From the NCBI GenBank assembly GCA_937901285.1, contig CALCHI010000497.1:1-7227 (forward strand): a stretch of 7,227 nt of DNA, in the 5' to 3' direction. The notes under the pieces are model-generated. The model was not told the origin of the DNA and did no database searches. It saw only the letters and a list, made by a program, of their open reading frames with translations. The position numbers and the translations under genes are program-made. Numbering within the stretch: the first letter of the stretch is position 1; each line of letters opens with the position of its first letter. Shown piece by piece: positions 1-7,227 of this stretch. The stretch is from UBA8437 sp003445035. GTDB taxonomy: Bacteria > Planctomycetota > Planctomycetia > Planctomycetales > Planctomycetaceae.

Positions 1-540
1 ATCATCCTGCTCAACGGCCACGGCTCGAACATGCCCAATCTCGACCTGGCCGCCCGCCGGACCAACCTCGAAACCGACGCTGAGTGCGTCCTGATGGCGT
101 GGTGGAACCTGCTGACCGTCGACAAGGACTTCCTGCCGGGGTGGCGGGAAAGCAAGTTCCCGGGCGGATGCTCGCACGCGGGAGAACTCGAAACCTCCCT
201 GTACCTGTACCTGGCCGAGGACGACGTCCGGAAGGACAAGATCAAGAGCGGCACGATCAAGATGAACGACGAGGAGAACGACTTCAACTGGGTCGACCTG
301 TTCGCCGCCGGCCCCGGATCACTGATCTCCTGGACCAGCAGTTACTCCGAAACCGGTGTGCTGGGCGACGCCGAGAAAGGGACGGTCGAAAAGGGACAGG
401 CGGCCTGGGAAGAGGCCGTCAAGCAACTGTGCCGGTTCGTGGATTACTTCCGTGACCGGCCCAAGGACACCAGGCACCGCGAGCAGAAACCCGAACCGTC
501 TATGCCGATCCCCTGGAACCAACGTCACGAGATCGACTGA
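1..540 (+). CDS. Creatininase-family amidohydrolase, C-terminal part (5' end outside window)
   Basis: The frame is open from base 1 and ends at TGA 538-540, leaving about 179 residues; the N-terminal part lies upstream of the window. Two family signatures are visible. NGHGSN lies at residues 6-11 of the fragment (the family consensus is NGHGGN), and HAGELETS lies about 50 residues later. In creatininase-type enzymes these supply metal-binding and active-site residues for a divalent-metal-dependent C-N hydrolase. The tail (TGVLGDAEKGTVEKGQ followed by an amphipathic helix) matches the usual C-terminus, where GDP/GDA and EKG are typical. The family includes creatinine amidohydrolase, FAPy deformylase and mycofactocin MftE, and the substrate here cannot be told from the fragment. 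An in-frame ATG at base 31 falls after the first motif, so it is not the true start. The protein is probably cytoplasmic. aroB follows after 9 bases, so the two may be co-transcribed. Confidence 0.88.
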   Translation: MILLNGHGSNMPNLDLAARRTNLETDAECVLMAWWNLLTVDKDFLPGWRESKFPGGCSHAGELETSLYLYLAEDDVRKDKIKSGTIKMNDEENDFNWVDLFAAGPGSLISWTSSYSETGVLGDAEKGTVEKGQAAWEEAVKQLCRFVDYFRDRPKDTRHREQKPEPSMPIPWNQRHEID

Positions 541-549
541 GTCCCTTCC

Positions 550-1635
550 ATGCCCAACGTTCACGTCTCACTGGCTCACCGCAGCTACGACATCGCGATC
601 GGCCACGGACTGCTGGCCGAGACTTCGGCGCGGTGCCTGGAGTGGTGCGGGCTCGATGCGGCCGGGTCGGCACTGATCGTCACCGACGCCAACCTGGCCG
701 ATTCGCACGCCGCGACGGTTGCCGCGGGATTCGAAGCCGACGGATGGCTGGTGAATCGACACGTGCTCGAGCCGGGGGAACCGTCCAAGTCGCTCGCGGC
801 GGCTGAATCGATGTTCGACTCGCTGGTCGCTCTGCCGGCCGACCGTGGCACGCTGGTGGTCGCCGTCGGCGGCGGCGTGGTGGGTGACGCGGCGGGGTTC
901 GTCGCAGCCACCTACGCCCGGGGCATCCGCTTCGTCCAGGTTCCCACCACGCTGCTGGCCCAGGTCGACAGCTCCGTCGGCGGCAAGGTCGCCGTCAATC
1001 ATCCCAGGGCCAAGAACCTGATCGGGGCCTTCCACCAGCCGGCCGGTGTGCTGATCGATACCACCACGCTGGAGACGTTGCCCGAGCGGGACTACCGCAG
1101 CGGATTGGCCGAGGTGATCAAGTACGGGGTGATCCTGGACGCGGAGTTCTTCGACTACCTCGAACAGCATGTCGAGGGGCTCGACGGCCGGGACCGCGAG
1201 GTGCTGGCCCACGTGATCGCCCGCAGCTGCGAGTTGAAGGCCGAGGTGGTCGAACAGGACGAACGGGAAACCACCGGCGTGCGAGCGGTCCTCAACTACG
1301 GACACACATTCGCCCACGCCTACGAGGCCCTGGCCGGATACGGCGAACTGCTGCACGGCGAGGCGGTGGCAATCGGGATGATCCAGGCCAGCCGGCTTGC
1401 CGAACGGCTCGGCCGGATCGATTCGACCATGACCGATCGCCAGATCCGGTTGCTCGAGCAACTCGGCCTGCCCGTAGCCCCCCCGGCCGAACACGATACC
1501 GGAGACATCCTGGCCCGGATGCGGCTCGACAAGAAAACCACCGGGGGTCGGCTGCGGTTCGTGCTGCCCAGTCGCATGGGCCATGTCGAACTGGTCGACG
1601 ACGTGCCCGAGGAACTGGTGCGAGAACTGATCTGA
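550..1635 (+). CDS. aroB: 3-dehydroquinate synthase
   Basis: This 361-residue protein is the usual length for AroB. AroB converts DAHP (3-deoxy-D-arabino-heptulosonate 7-phosphate) to 3-dehydroquinate, step two of the shikimate pathway, using NAD+ and a divalent metal (usually Zn or Co) in the cytoplasm. The NAD-binding glycine motif GGGVVGD is at 107-113. It is followed by the diagnostic block GFVAATYARGI, PTTLLAQVDSSVGGK (132-146) and the KNLIGAFHQP segment. Metal ligands expected from the family are present: Glu188 in AEVIKYG, His252 in NYGHTFAH and His269 in LHGEA. KKTTGGRLRFVLP near the C-terminus is also conserved. The ATG at 550 gives a normal N-terminus (HVSLAHRSYDIAIGHGLL, matching the family's 'Y.I.IG.GLL'). 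No convincing Shine-Dalgarno site precedes it, and it starts 9 bases after the creatininase stop, so readthrough or coupled translation is possible. All key residues are intact, so it should be active. Confidence 0.97.
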   Translation: MPNVHVSLAHRSYDIAIGHGLLAETSARCLEWCGLDAAGSALIVTDANLADSHAATVAAGFEADGWLVNRHVLEPGEPSKSLAAAESMFDSLVALPADRGTLVVAVGGGVVGDAAGFVAATYARGIRFVQVPTTLLAQVDSSVGGKVAVNHPRAKNLIGAFHQPAGVLIDTTTLETLPERDYRSGLAEVIKYGVILDAEFFDYLEQHVEGLDGRDREVLAHVIARSCELKAEVVEQDERETTGVRAVLNYGHTFAHAYEALAGYGELLHGEAVAIGMIQASRLAERLGRIDSTMTDRQIRLLEQLGLPVAPPAEHDTGDILARMRLDKKTTGGRLRFVLPSRMGHVELVDDVPEELVRELI

Positions 1636-1655
1636 TCACAACCTGCAGTGATCAG
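1632..1655. terminator. Inverted repeat at convergent gene ends, possible terminator
   Basis: CTGATCAC (1632-1639) and GTGATCAG (1648-1655) form a perfect 8-bp stem with an 8-base loop. The repeat overlaps the aroB stop codon (1633-1635) and lies just before the MFS gene stop (1667-1669) on the other strand. The position between convergent genes suits a shared terminator. The stem is only about half GC. On the plus strand the nearest T-run (TTTT, 1665-1668) is nine bases past the stem, and the minus strand has no T-run, so a strong intrinsic terminator is not shown. Each arm contains the palindrome TGATCA, so a protein-binding site is an alternative. Confidence 0.4.
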
Positions 1656-1666
1656 GATTCCCAGTT

Positions 1667-3022
1667 TTACTCGGTCGGCTCGCGGTCGTTGGCCAGCACC
1701 GGGATCGTGCAGTTGACCAGCAACCAGGTCAACGCGCAGGCGACGTAGGCTGAGCACGCCACCCAGAAGACAACCCGCCAGCCATGCACGTCGGAGATGT
1801 ACCCGTAGACAGCCGGGATCCCCATGACGATGGCGCTGGCCACCGAGTTGTTAAAGGCAAACACCGACGCGGTGGCCCGGCCGCCGATATCGGTGATCGT
1901 CCCCCACCGCGTCGTCAGGCTGATGTCGGCGAACAACTTGACGACGAACAGCATGCCACAGAAGACATAGGGATCGTCGTAGAAGAAGACGATGCCGGCG
2001 GCCAGCGTGATCGCAGCCAGGAACTTGCCGGTGAAGCCGATCAGGCTGCGAACCCAGCGACGGCTGCCGGTCCGGCGGATCAGCCAGTCGTTGAGATACC
2101 CGCCGACGATTCCCCCAGTGACCCCACCCAGCAGCGGCAGGGCAGAGTAGATGCCCATCTCCTTGAACTTCAGCTGGTACTCGGCGACCAGGAACAAGGG
2201 GATCCAGTGCGAGTAGATGTGGTCGGCGATCGAACTGAAAGTCGAAGAGGCGTTGACCGCAACCAGGTTGAGGATCGAACGACGGTCCATCTGGCGGACC
2301 AGTTCACTGATCTTCAGCGGCTTTTCCTGCTCCTGCTGCGAACCGCCGGCGACCAGGTCAGCCTCGGCCTCGTTCGCCCACGGGTGCTCGGCCGGGGAAT
2401 TGCGGAACAGGGCCAGGAAGGCCAATCCGTGGGTGATACCGACACCAGCCAGGATGTACAGTGCCAGTTGCCACTTGAGTCCCATGACCCCGATCATCAC
2501 CGTCATCAGCAGCAGGTTGGCTGACAGGCCACCCAACCGACCGGCAGCCACGCCGATCCAGCCCTGGGCGGTGGTCCGGACACTCAGGGGAATCCACGAC
2601 CGGGTCAGGCGGCCCACCAGGGAAAACACGCCAGCCTGTCCGGCTCCCAGCAGGGCCCGGGCGGCATACAAGATCTTTATATTGGGTGCCCAGGCATGCA
2701 TCGCCAGAGACACCGACCACAACAGGATCAGCCCGCCCAGCAACCAGTGCACGCCGGCCACATCTCCCCACAACCCGGTCGGAAACTGTGCTCCGAAATA
2801 GGTCGCCCCAAACACGGCATCCATGTATCCCAGTTCGGTGTTGCTGACATCCAGTTCCTCCTTCAGAAACGGCTTGATCAGCGCAAACGAATAGCGATGC
2901 AGGTACAGCATCCAGCTGGTGCCGAAGCCCAGCACGAACACCATGTAACGGACGCGCGTCGGGCGTTCACCCGGCACGAAAATCGGGGGGGCACCCGACG
3001 GATCATGCGGACTCGTCACCAC
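1667..3022 (-). CDS. MFS transporter (ACS-like), downstream member of tandem pair
   Basis: This inner-membrane protein of about 451 residues has twelve hydrophobic segments, a central cytoplasmic loop near residues 208-245 and no signal peptide, as expected for a major facilitator. TM1 holds LYLHRYS near 39-45. TM4 and the following loop read RALLGAGQAGVFSLVGRL, then WIPLSVRTTAQGW and GRLGG, resembling the anion:cation symporter (ACS) type that carries organic anions or sugar acids. The substrate is unknown. The second half has WGTITDIGGRATASVFAFNNS before TM11. It shares TM1, central-loop and TM10-11 signatures with the upstream MFS gene but has only a short loop between TM11 and TM12. TTG (3025), GTG (3022) and GTG (3019) are adjacent possible starts. 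GTG 3022 is chosen because a GAGG site sits six bases ahead of it; GTG 3019 (nine bases) is nearly as good. It overlaps the upstream MFS gene by 20 bases, so translation is probably coupled. Confidence 0.9.
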   Translation of the reverse strand: MVTSPHDPSGAPPIFVPGERPTRVRYMVFVLGFGTSWMLYLHRYSFALIKPFLKEELDVSNTELGYMDAVFGATYFGAQFPTGLWGDVAGVHWLLGGLILLWSVSLAMHAWAPNIKILYAARALLGAGQAGVFSLVGRLTRSWIPLSVRTTAQGWIGVAAGRLGGLSANLLLMTVMIGVMGLKWQLALYILAGVGITHGLAFLALFRNSPAEHPWANEAEADLVAGGSQQEQEKPLKISELVRQMDRRSILNLVAVNASSTFSSIADHIYSHWIPLFLVAEYQLKFKEMGIYSALPLLGGVTGGIVGGYLNDWLIRRTGSRRWVRSLIGFTGKFLAAITLAAGIVFFYDDPYVFCGMLFVVKLFADISLTTRWGTITDIGGRATASVFAFNNSVASAIVMGIPAVYGYISDVHGWRVVFWVACSAYVACALTWLLVNCTIPVLANDREPTE

Positions 3023-4685
3023 CAATGACCTCGAGCTTTTTGGTGCAGTCGACGAACAGCCAAGAGAGTGAGGAGATGAGGTAGATCACTCCGAGGAAAA
3101 TGAACAGGGCGTTCCATCCGGATCCGTAGTCACGGTAGTCGTAATCAAGGGTGATCTGCGATGCCGCAGGCTCGCGAGACCAGACCAACCGGATCCGGCC
3201 ACGCATGGCATCAAAGCGACAGAGATTGGCCTGCAGTGCCTCGGGAACCGGTTCGCCATCGATTGCTGAGACGAACGCGTTCTCACTGGTCACCCTGAAC
3301 TGCCAGTCAACGCCGTCCTCGGTGACAAGCCTCCCACCGGACTGATCCGCAACCAGGTTTTTATGAGCGGTGTCCTGGTAGCTCACCTTCCACAAATCCA
3401 ACCGAGCGTCATGACTTTCAGCGGTCAAGGGATGGGAAGCCACCGATTCCGATTCGATCGGCAACTGCTGGCTGTACCACAGGATGATGCCACCGATGAC
3501 CGGTCCGGCCACGAAACCGGCAATGCTACCGACGGTATTGACCGAGGCAAACACGCTGGCGGCATTCCGACCGGCCAGATCGGTGACCGTTCCCCACACG
3601 GTCGGCTGGCTCCAATCGCCAAAGAACTTGACCAGGAAGAAAAAGCCAACAATGACAACCGCAGAATCGAATCCGAGACTGGCGAACATGAAAACGGTCG
3701 CCAACAGCTTGCCAACCATCCCAATCCAGCTGCGAGCCCAGCGACGGTTGCCACCCCGGGCGATCAGCCAGTTCTGGAGTGTCCCACCCAGCATGCCACC
3801 GATCGCTCCACCGACCAGGGGAAGAGCGGACATCCAACCGGCCGACTTCATATCGGCCCCTTTGACCACCAACAGGAACAGAGGGATCCAGTTGGTGTAG
3901 ATGTTGTCAGCAAAGGCACTGGTGAACTGCTGGATGTAGAACATCCACATGTTGCCGCTCCGCAACACGCTCCCCCATTTCAATCGACTCCCGGTCGCTT
4001 CCGACACCTCGGGATCATCCCCGGTCACCAGGTCCACTTCGGCCTCGTTGGCCATCCAGTGATCCTCTGGCCGATTGCGGAACAGAAACAGGAACACAAA
4101 TCCGAAGAGAACGCCGATCACCATCAGGACAACCAGGGACTGACGCCAGGTCAGTTCCAGCCACCCCATCAGAACCGTCCCGAAGAGAATGAAGGAAACC
4201 GCTCCTCCACCCCGGCCAAAAAACGTGGCGATCCATCCCTGGACCGAGGTTCTCACCGACATGGGAAACCAGAGCTTGCTGATCTTGGTGAGCGTGGGAT
4301 AACAGCCAGCCTGCCCGGCCCCGAACATCAACCTCGCCAGGACCATCGTGGTGTATCCACCCGCCAGGGCCACCAGCCCCATCGACAACGACCACGCCAG
4401 AATGATCGAACCAAGAAGCCCGTGAGGCCCGAACCAGTCACAGAGGATGCCCGAAGGAATCTGGCCCATGCCATAGGACACGGTGAAGAGACTGTCGAGC
4501 CATCCGAGTTGCACCTCCGACCAACCGAACTCGTCACGGATGTCAGCCTTGATGAAACCCCACGAATAACGGTGAAGGTAGAGGACAAAGGACGAGCCAC
4601 AGGCCAGCGCAAATATCAACCATCTCACGCGAGTCGGCTTGTCACCGACAGGCCCGGACAGATTCTCAGACGAGGGAGTCGACAT
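3003..4685 (-). CDS. MFS transporter (ACS-like) with extracytoplasmic insert before TM12
   Basis: This 560-residue inner-membrane protein is about 110 residues longer than its tandem neighbour and than a typical MFS carrier. TM1-TM6 span roughly 22-203, a cytoplasmic loop with FRNRPEDHWMANEAEVDLV lies near 202-220, TM7-TM11 span about 246-404, and TM12 is near 523-546. RLMFGAGQAGCYPTLTKISK (119-138), WFPMSVRTSVQGW and GRGGG resemble the ACS type. WGTVTDLAGRNAASVFASVN (364-383) precedes TM11. Residues about 405-520 form a hydrophilic segment absent from the paralog, between TM11 and TM12; with the standard N-in topology it faces the periplasmic side. The substrate is unknown. The ATG at 4685 gives an N-terminus matching the paralog's (KPTRVR / RPTRVR), but no Shine-Dalgarno site precedes it. 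It follows dus after 72 bases and overlaps the next MFS gene by 20. Its base use looks less GC-rich than neighbouring genes, which may indicate a different origin. Confidence 0.92.
   Translation of the reverse strand: MSTPSSENLSGPVGDKPTRVRWLIFALACGSSFVLYLHRYSWGFIKADIRDEFGWSEVQLGWLDSLFTVSYGMGQIPSGILCDWFGPHGLLGSIILAWSLSMGLVALAGGYTTMVLARLMFGAGQAGCYPTLTKISKLWFPMSVRTSVQGWIATFFGRGGGAVSFILFGTVLMGWLELTWRQSLVVLMVIGVLFGFVFLFLFRNRPEDHWMANEAEVDLVTGDDPEVSEATGSRLKWGSVLRSGNMWMFYIQQFTSAFADNIYTNWIPLFLLVVKGADMKSAGWMSALPLVGGAIGGMLGGTLQNWLIARGGNRRWARSWIGMVGKLLATVFMFASLGFDSAVVIVGFFFLVKFFGDWSQPTVWGTVTDLAGRNAASVFASVNTVGSIAGFVAGPVIGGIILWYSQQLPIESESVASHPLTAESHDARLDLWKVSYQDTAHKNLVADQSGGRLVTEDGVDWQFRVTSENAFVSAIDGEPVPEALQANLCRFDAMRGRIRLVWSREPAASQITLDYDYRDYGSGWNALFIFLGVIYLISSLSWLFVDCTKKLEVIGGDESA
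3029..3032 (-). promoter_or_regulatory. Ribosome binding site for the downstream MFS gene
   Basis: On the minus strand GAGG (3032 to 3029) lies three bases before TTG 3025, six before GTG 3022 and nine before GTG 3019. The spacing favours one of the two GTG codons over TTG. The site lies inside the last codons of the upstream MFS gene, which fits translation by ribosomes finishing that gene. It is one of the few purine-rich sites seen ahead of any start in this window. Confidence 0.5.
3126..3470 (-). other. Hydrophilic insert domain within the MFS protein (TM11-TM12 loop)
   Basis: This part encodes about residues 405-520 of the 560-residue MFS protein. It starts after the TM11 end (GGIILWYSQQ) and ends before TM12 (GWNALFIFLG). 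In the adjacent paralog the same place is only a few residues (YISDVHGW). The segment has no long hydrophobic stretch and many charged residues. Alternating patterns such as RIRLVW and ITLDYDY suggest beta strands, with VDWQFRV and a PVPEALQ turn. I do not recognise a known domain. The boundaries are judged by eye to within about five residues. Confidence 0.7.
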
Positions 4686-4703
4686 CGGAAAGGCTGTGAG
4701 AAG

Positions 4704-4725
4704 GTGCGGAACGAAGCGGCCGCAC
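4704..4725 (-). other. Short hairpin in the dus-MFS gap
   Basis: The 72-base gap between the dus stop and the MFS start (4686-4757) holds a perfect 6-bp inverted repeat. GTGCGG (4704-4709) and CCGCAC (4720-4725) flank a 10-base loop. A weaker 5-bp pair (TTGCA/TGCAA, about 4736-4753) lies nearer dus. Neither is followed by a T-run on the minus strand, and I see no convincing -35/-10 pair. The gap could hold a promoter or an attenuator for the MFS pair, or the pairing may be chance in GC-rich DNA. Confidence 0.25.
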
Positions 4726-4757
4726 TGTCGGTCTTTGCACGCCGGAATGCAAGCCTC

Positions 4758-5829
<1,072 letters not shown>

Positions 5830-5840
<11 letters not shown>

Positions 5841-6483
5841 CGATTCCCAGCTCGTCCAGCATCTCGGCCACCGCCTCGGTCGGTAACCCGACCACGTTGT
5901 CCGTACTCCCCTCGACTCTCTCGATCGCCTCACCAGCCCGGCCCTGGATCGCGTAGCCCCCGGCCTTGCCCACCGACTCGCCGCACTCCAGGTAACTTTC
6001 CAGCCACTCCGGATCCTGGTCCCGAAACGTCACCTGCGATTCTACCACCCGCTCGCGGATGAGTCCCGATCCACTGACGACACAGATCGCCGTCGCGGCG
6101 GTGTGTGTGCGACCGAGGTAATGATCTCGAAACCACTCCCTGACGACATCCTGCCAGTCCGGTTCCGGTGGCTGACCCAGCACCCCGAGTGCTCCACCGG
6201 GCAGGGAAACAACGATCACCGTATCGGCAGACAGAACCGCGGCGATACCGTCGGCACGTCGTTGGGCCCCCAACTGCAGCCGGACATCGTCGGCCTTGGC
6301 CCGGGCGATCTCGAGCAGGCGACGATGGATCGACGGCCGATCATCGGTGTCGTCAAACCCGGCCTCCTCGACCGACGACGGCGGCAGCACCTCGATCCGT
6401 TCCTCGCCGACCAGTTGAGCCAGCAACTGGCGACGTCGGGGCGAGCGGCTGCCCAGGACAATCCGCGGCAGGAAATCTGACAT
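5830..6483 (-). CDS. maf: Maf-like nucleoside triphosphate pyrophosphatase
   Basis: This 217-residue cytoplasmic protein has the usual Maf length and order of motifs. LGSRSPRRRQLL at 10-21 is the phosphate-binding SxSPRR loop. An ARAKA helix is at 60-64, SADTVIVV (86-93) carries the metal-site Asp88, and the C-terminal block KAGGYAIQGRAG and GSTDNVVGLP runs about 173-201. Maf proteins hydrolyse non-canonical or pyrimidine NTPs to NMP and pyrophosphate, and some are linked to septum inhibition. The usual GKP motif after the ADT strand reads GQP (103-105), so a normally conserved lysine is glutamine. The central LSGxxHxVxTG region is also weakly kept (LGRTHTAATAICVV). ATG 6483 is chosen over GTG 6486 because its A is shared with the preceding gene's TGA (TGATG), a standard coupling arrangement, and no separate Shine-Dalgarno site is visible. 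The nucleotide preference (dTTP/UTP type or m7GTP type) is not assigned. Confidence 0.93.
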
Positions 6484-7227
6484 CACCGGTCGGTCTTGAG
6501 CAACGGCCCCAGCACCTTTGAGAAGGCCTCGGCCTGCCTCATGAATCCCAGGTCGTTGGGGTGTGAACTGTCGACTGTCGCCTCACCGTCGTCACCAAGC
6601 AGGTCAGCTCCCGGCAGGTAATGCAACCTTTGCACCCCGTCGCGGCGCAGGTTCTTGTACGCGACGGCCAAGGCCCGCCAGTTCCCTTCGTTTCGCTTGC
6701 GTTTGCTGTCGACCAGGAACGAATCCGCATAGCGACGGCCCTCGACCAGCACGATCGGGGTCTTTGGACGGGCTTTGCGGAGTCGTTGCACGAACGGCTC
6801 GACTCGCGACGCCACCGCCTGGGCATTCATGTTCGGCAGGCAGTCGAGTACGTAGACAGCCGGATCGAGCTGGGAGAGCAGGTCTGCCAGTTCGATCTCC
6901 ATGTGTCCGTTGCCCGAGAAGCCGAGGTTGATCACCGGTCGCTCGTAACGGCGACCGAGAATCGCCAGGTGGGTCATCCCCGGTCGCGATGCGCAGGCCC
7001 CCTGGGTGATCGAGGTGCCGTAGAACAGGATCGGCTTGAGATGGGATTCGGGCCGGGCCGGTGCCTTGCTGATTGACGTCCCTTCGGGAACCCCGATCTC
7101 GACCGACGTCACGCCGTTGTAGAGCGGCAGGTACAGCATGTACTCGCGGCGTCCTTCGGGAATCCCCGTAACCAGCCGCACCGAGTTGGTCGGAGTCTCT
7201 CTCGGGAACCCACAGGCCAGCCAGCGC
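6483..7227 (-). CDS. SGNH/GDSL-like hydrolase, C-terminal part (5' end outside window)
   Basis: The frame is open from the window edge (about 248 residues) to TGA 6485-6483. The GTG at 7181 is in frame but the protein clearly continues upstream (TNSVRLVTG is preceded by more coding sequence), so that is not taken as the start. Blocks of the SGNH esterase fold are seen in order. FYGTSITQG holds the nucleophilic serine (bases 7011-7013), INLGFSGNGHMEIELA supplies the oxyanion glycine, VLDCLPNMNA carries the block III Asn, and VDSSHPNDLGF has the catalytic Asp and His. Together with CASRPGM this points to the Lipase_GDSL_3 type. The upstream stretch (YMLYLPLYNGVTSVEIGVP) looks like the beta-sandwich N-terminal domain that often precedes it. 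Members are carbohydrate- or acyl-esterases, often exported; a signal peptide, if any, lies outside the window. The substrate is unknown. It overlaps maf by one base and is probably the leading visible gene of that operon. Confidence 0.92.
   Translation of the reverse strand, partial: RWLACGFPRETPTNSVRLVTGIPEGRREYMLYLPLYNGVTSVEIGVPEGTSISKAPARPESHLKPILFYGTSITQGACASRPGMTHLAILGRRYERPVINLGFSGNGHMEIELADLLSQLDPAVYVLDCLPNMNAQAVASRVEPFVQRLRKARPKTPIVLVEGRRYADSFLVDSKRKRNEGNWRALAVAYKNLRRDGVQRLHYLPGADLLGDDGEATVDSSHPNDLGFMRQAEAFSKVLGPLLKTDR

Noticed and set aside
568..1584. A 338-codon open frame antisense to aroB
   Set aside because: aroB on the other strand is certain from its active-site motifs. The antisense translation is low-complexity-like and has no family signature.
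1784..2524. A 246-codon plus-strand open frame opposite the downstream MFS gene
   Set aside because: The translation is dominated by Asp, Gln, Arg and His without hydrophobic core patterns, while the minus strand encodes a well-formed 12-helix transporter.
3126..3470. Frameshift or gene fusion as the cause of the long MFS C-terminus
   Set aside because: The frame is continuous through TM11, the insert and a normal TM12 with the same W-L-[FL]-V-x-C-T ending as the paralog, so it is an in-frame insertion and not a broken or fused gene.
5841..5933. N-terminal extension of dus by 31 codons
   Set aside because: The extension lies inside maf, is rich in Arg and Trp and does not resemble Dus. The ATG at 5840 gives the standard start just ahead of the barrel.

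Overview
The window is a gene-dense, high-GC bacterial segment with no intergenic gap above about 75 bases. It carries seven genes. The organism is best guessed as a member of the Planctomycetota. The basis is the GC-rich coding style, the mostly weak or absent Shine-Dalgarno sites, and a GDSL-like esterase of the 'RPG / INLGFSGNG / DCLPNM' type beside a creatininase-family amidohydrolase, both of which are common in that phylum. No rRNA or other decisive marker is present, so this placement is an inference.

Layout. Plus strand, 1-1635: the C-terminal part of a creatininase-family metal-dependent amidohydrolase, then after 9 bases aroB (3-dehydroquinate synthase, shikimate pathway). These converge on a minus-strand block filling 1667-7227. 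The convergent junction (1636-1666) overlaps a perfect 8-bp inverted repeat that may be a terminator. In transcription order the minus block is a 5'-truncated (in the window) SGNH/GDSL-like hydrolase, maf (nucleotide pyrophosphatase), dus (tRNA-dihydrouridine synthase), a 72-base gap, then two tandem, overlapping, related MFS transporters.

The hydrolase-maf-dus trio is tightly overlapped (TGATG junction, then an 11-base overlap) and is almost certainly co-transcribed. Maf (nucleotide-pool sanitation or arrest of division) and Dus (tRNA D-loop modification) are housekeeping functions. The esterase has no evident pathway link to them. The two MFS proteins resemble the anion:cation symporter type of MFS carrier and share unusual signatures (LYLHRYS in TM1, an EH/DHxWxNEAExDLV central loop). 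They may transport related organic anions or sugar acids, but the substrate is unknown.

The most notable feature is in the upstream MFS protein. It carries about 115 soluble, charged residues inserted between its last two transmembrane helices, on the predicted outer face of the inner membrane, and its tandem paralog lacks this segment. Its gene also looks clearly less GC-rich than its neighbours. No mobile element, CRISPR array, RNA gene or obvious defence system was found. Apart from the MFS pair this looks like an ordinary chromosomal region.
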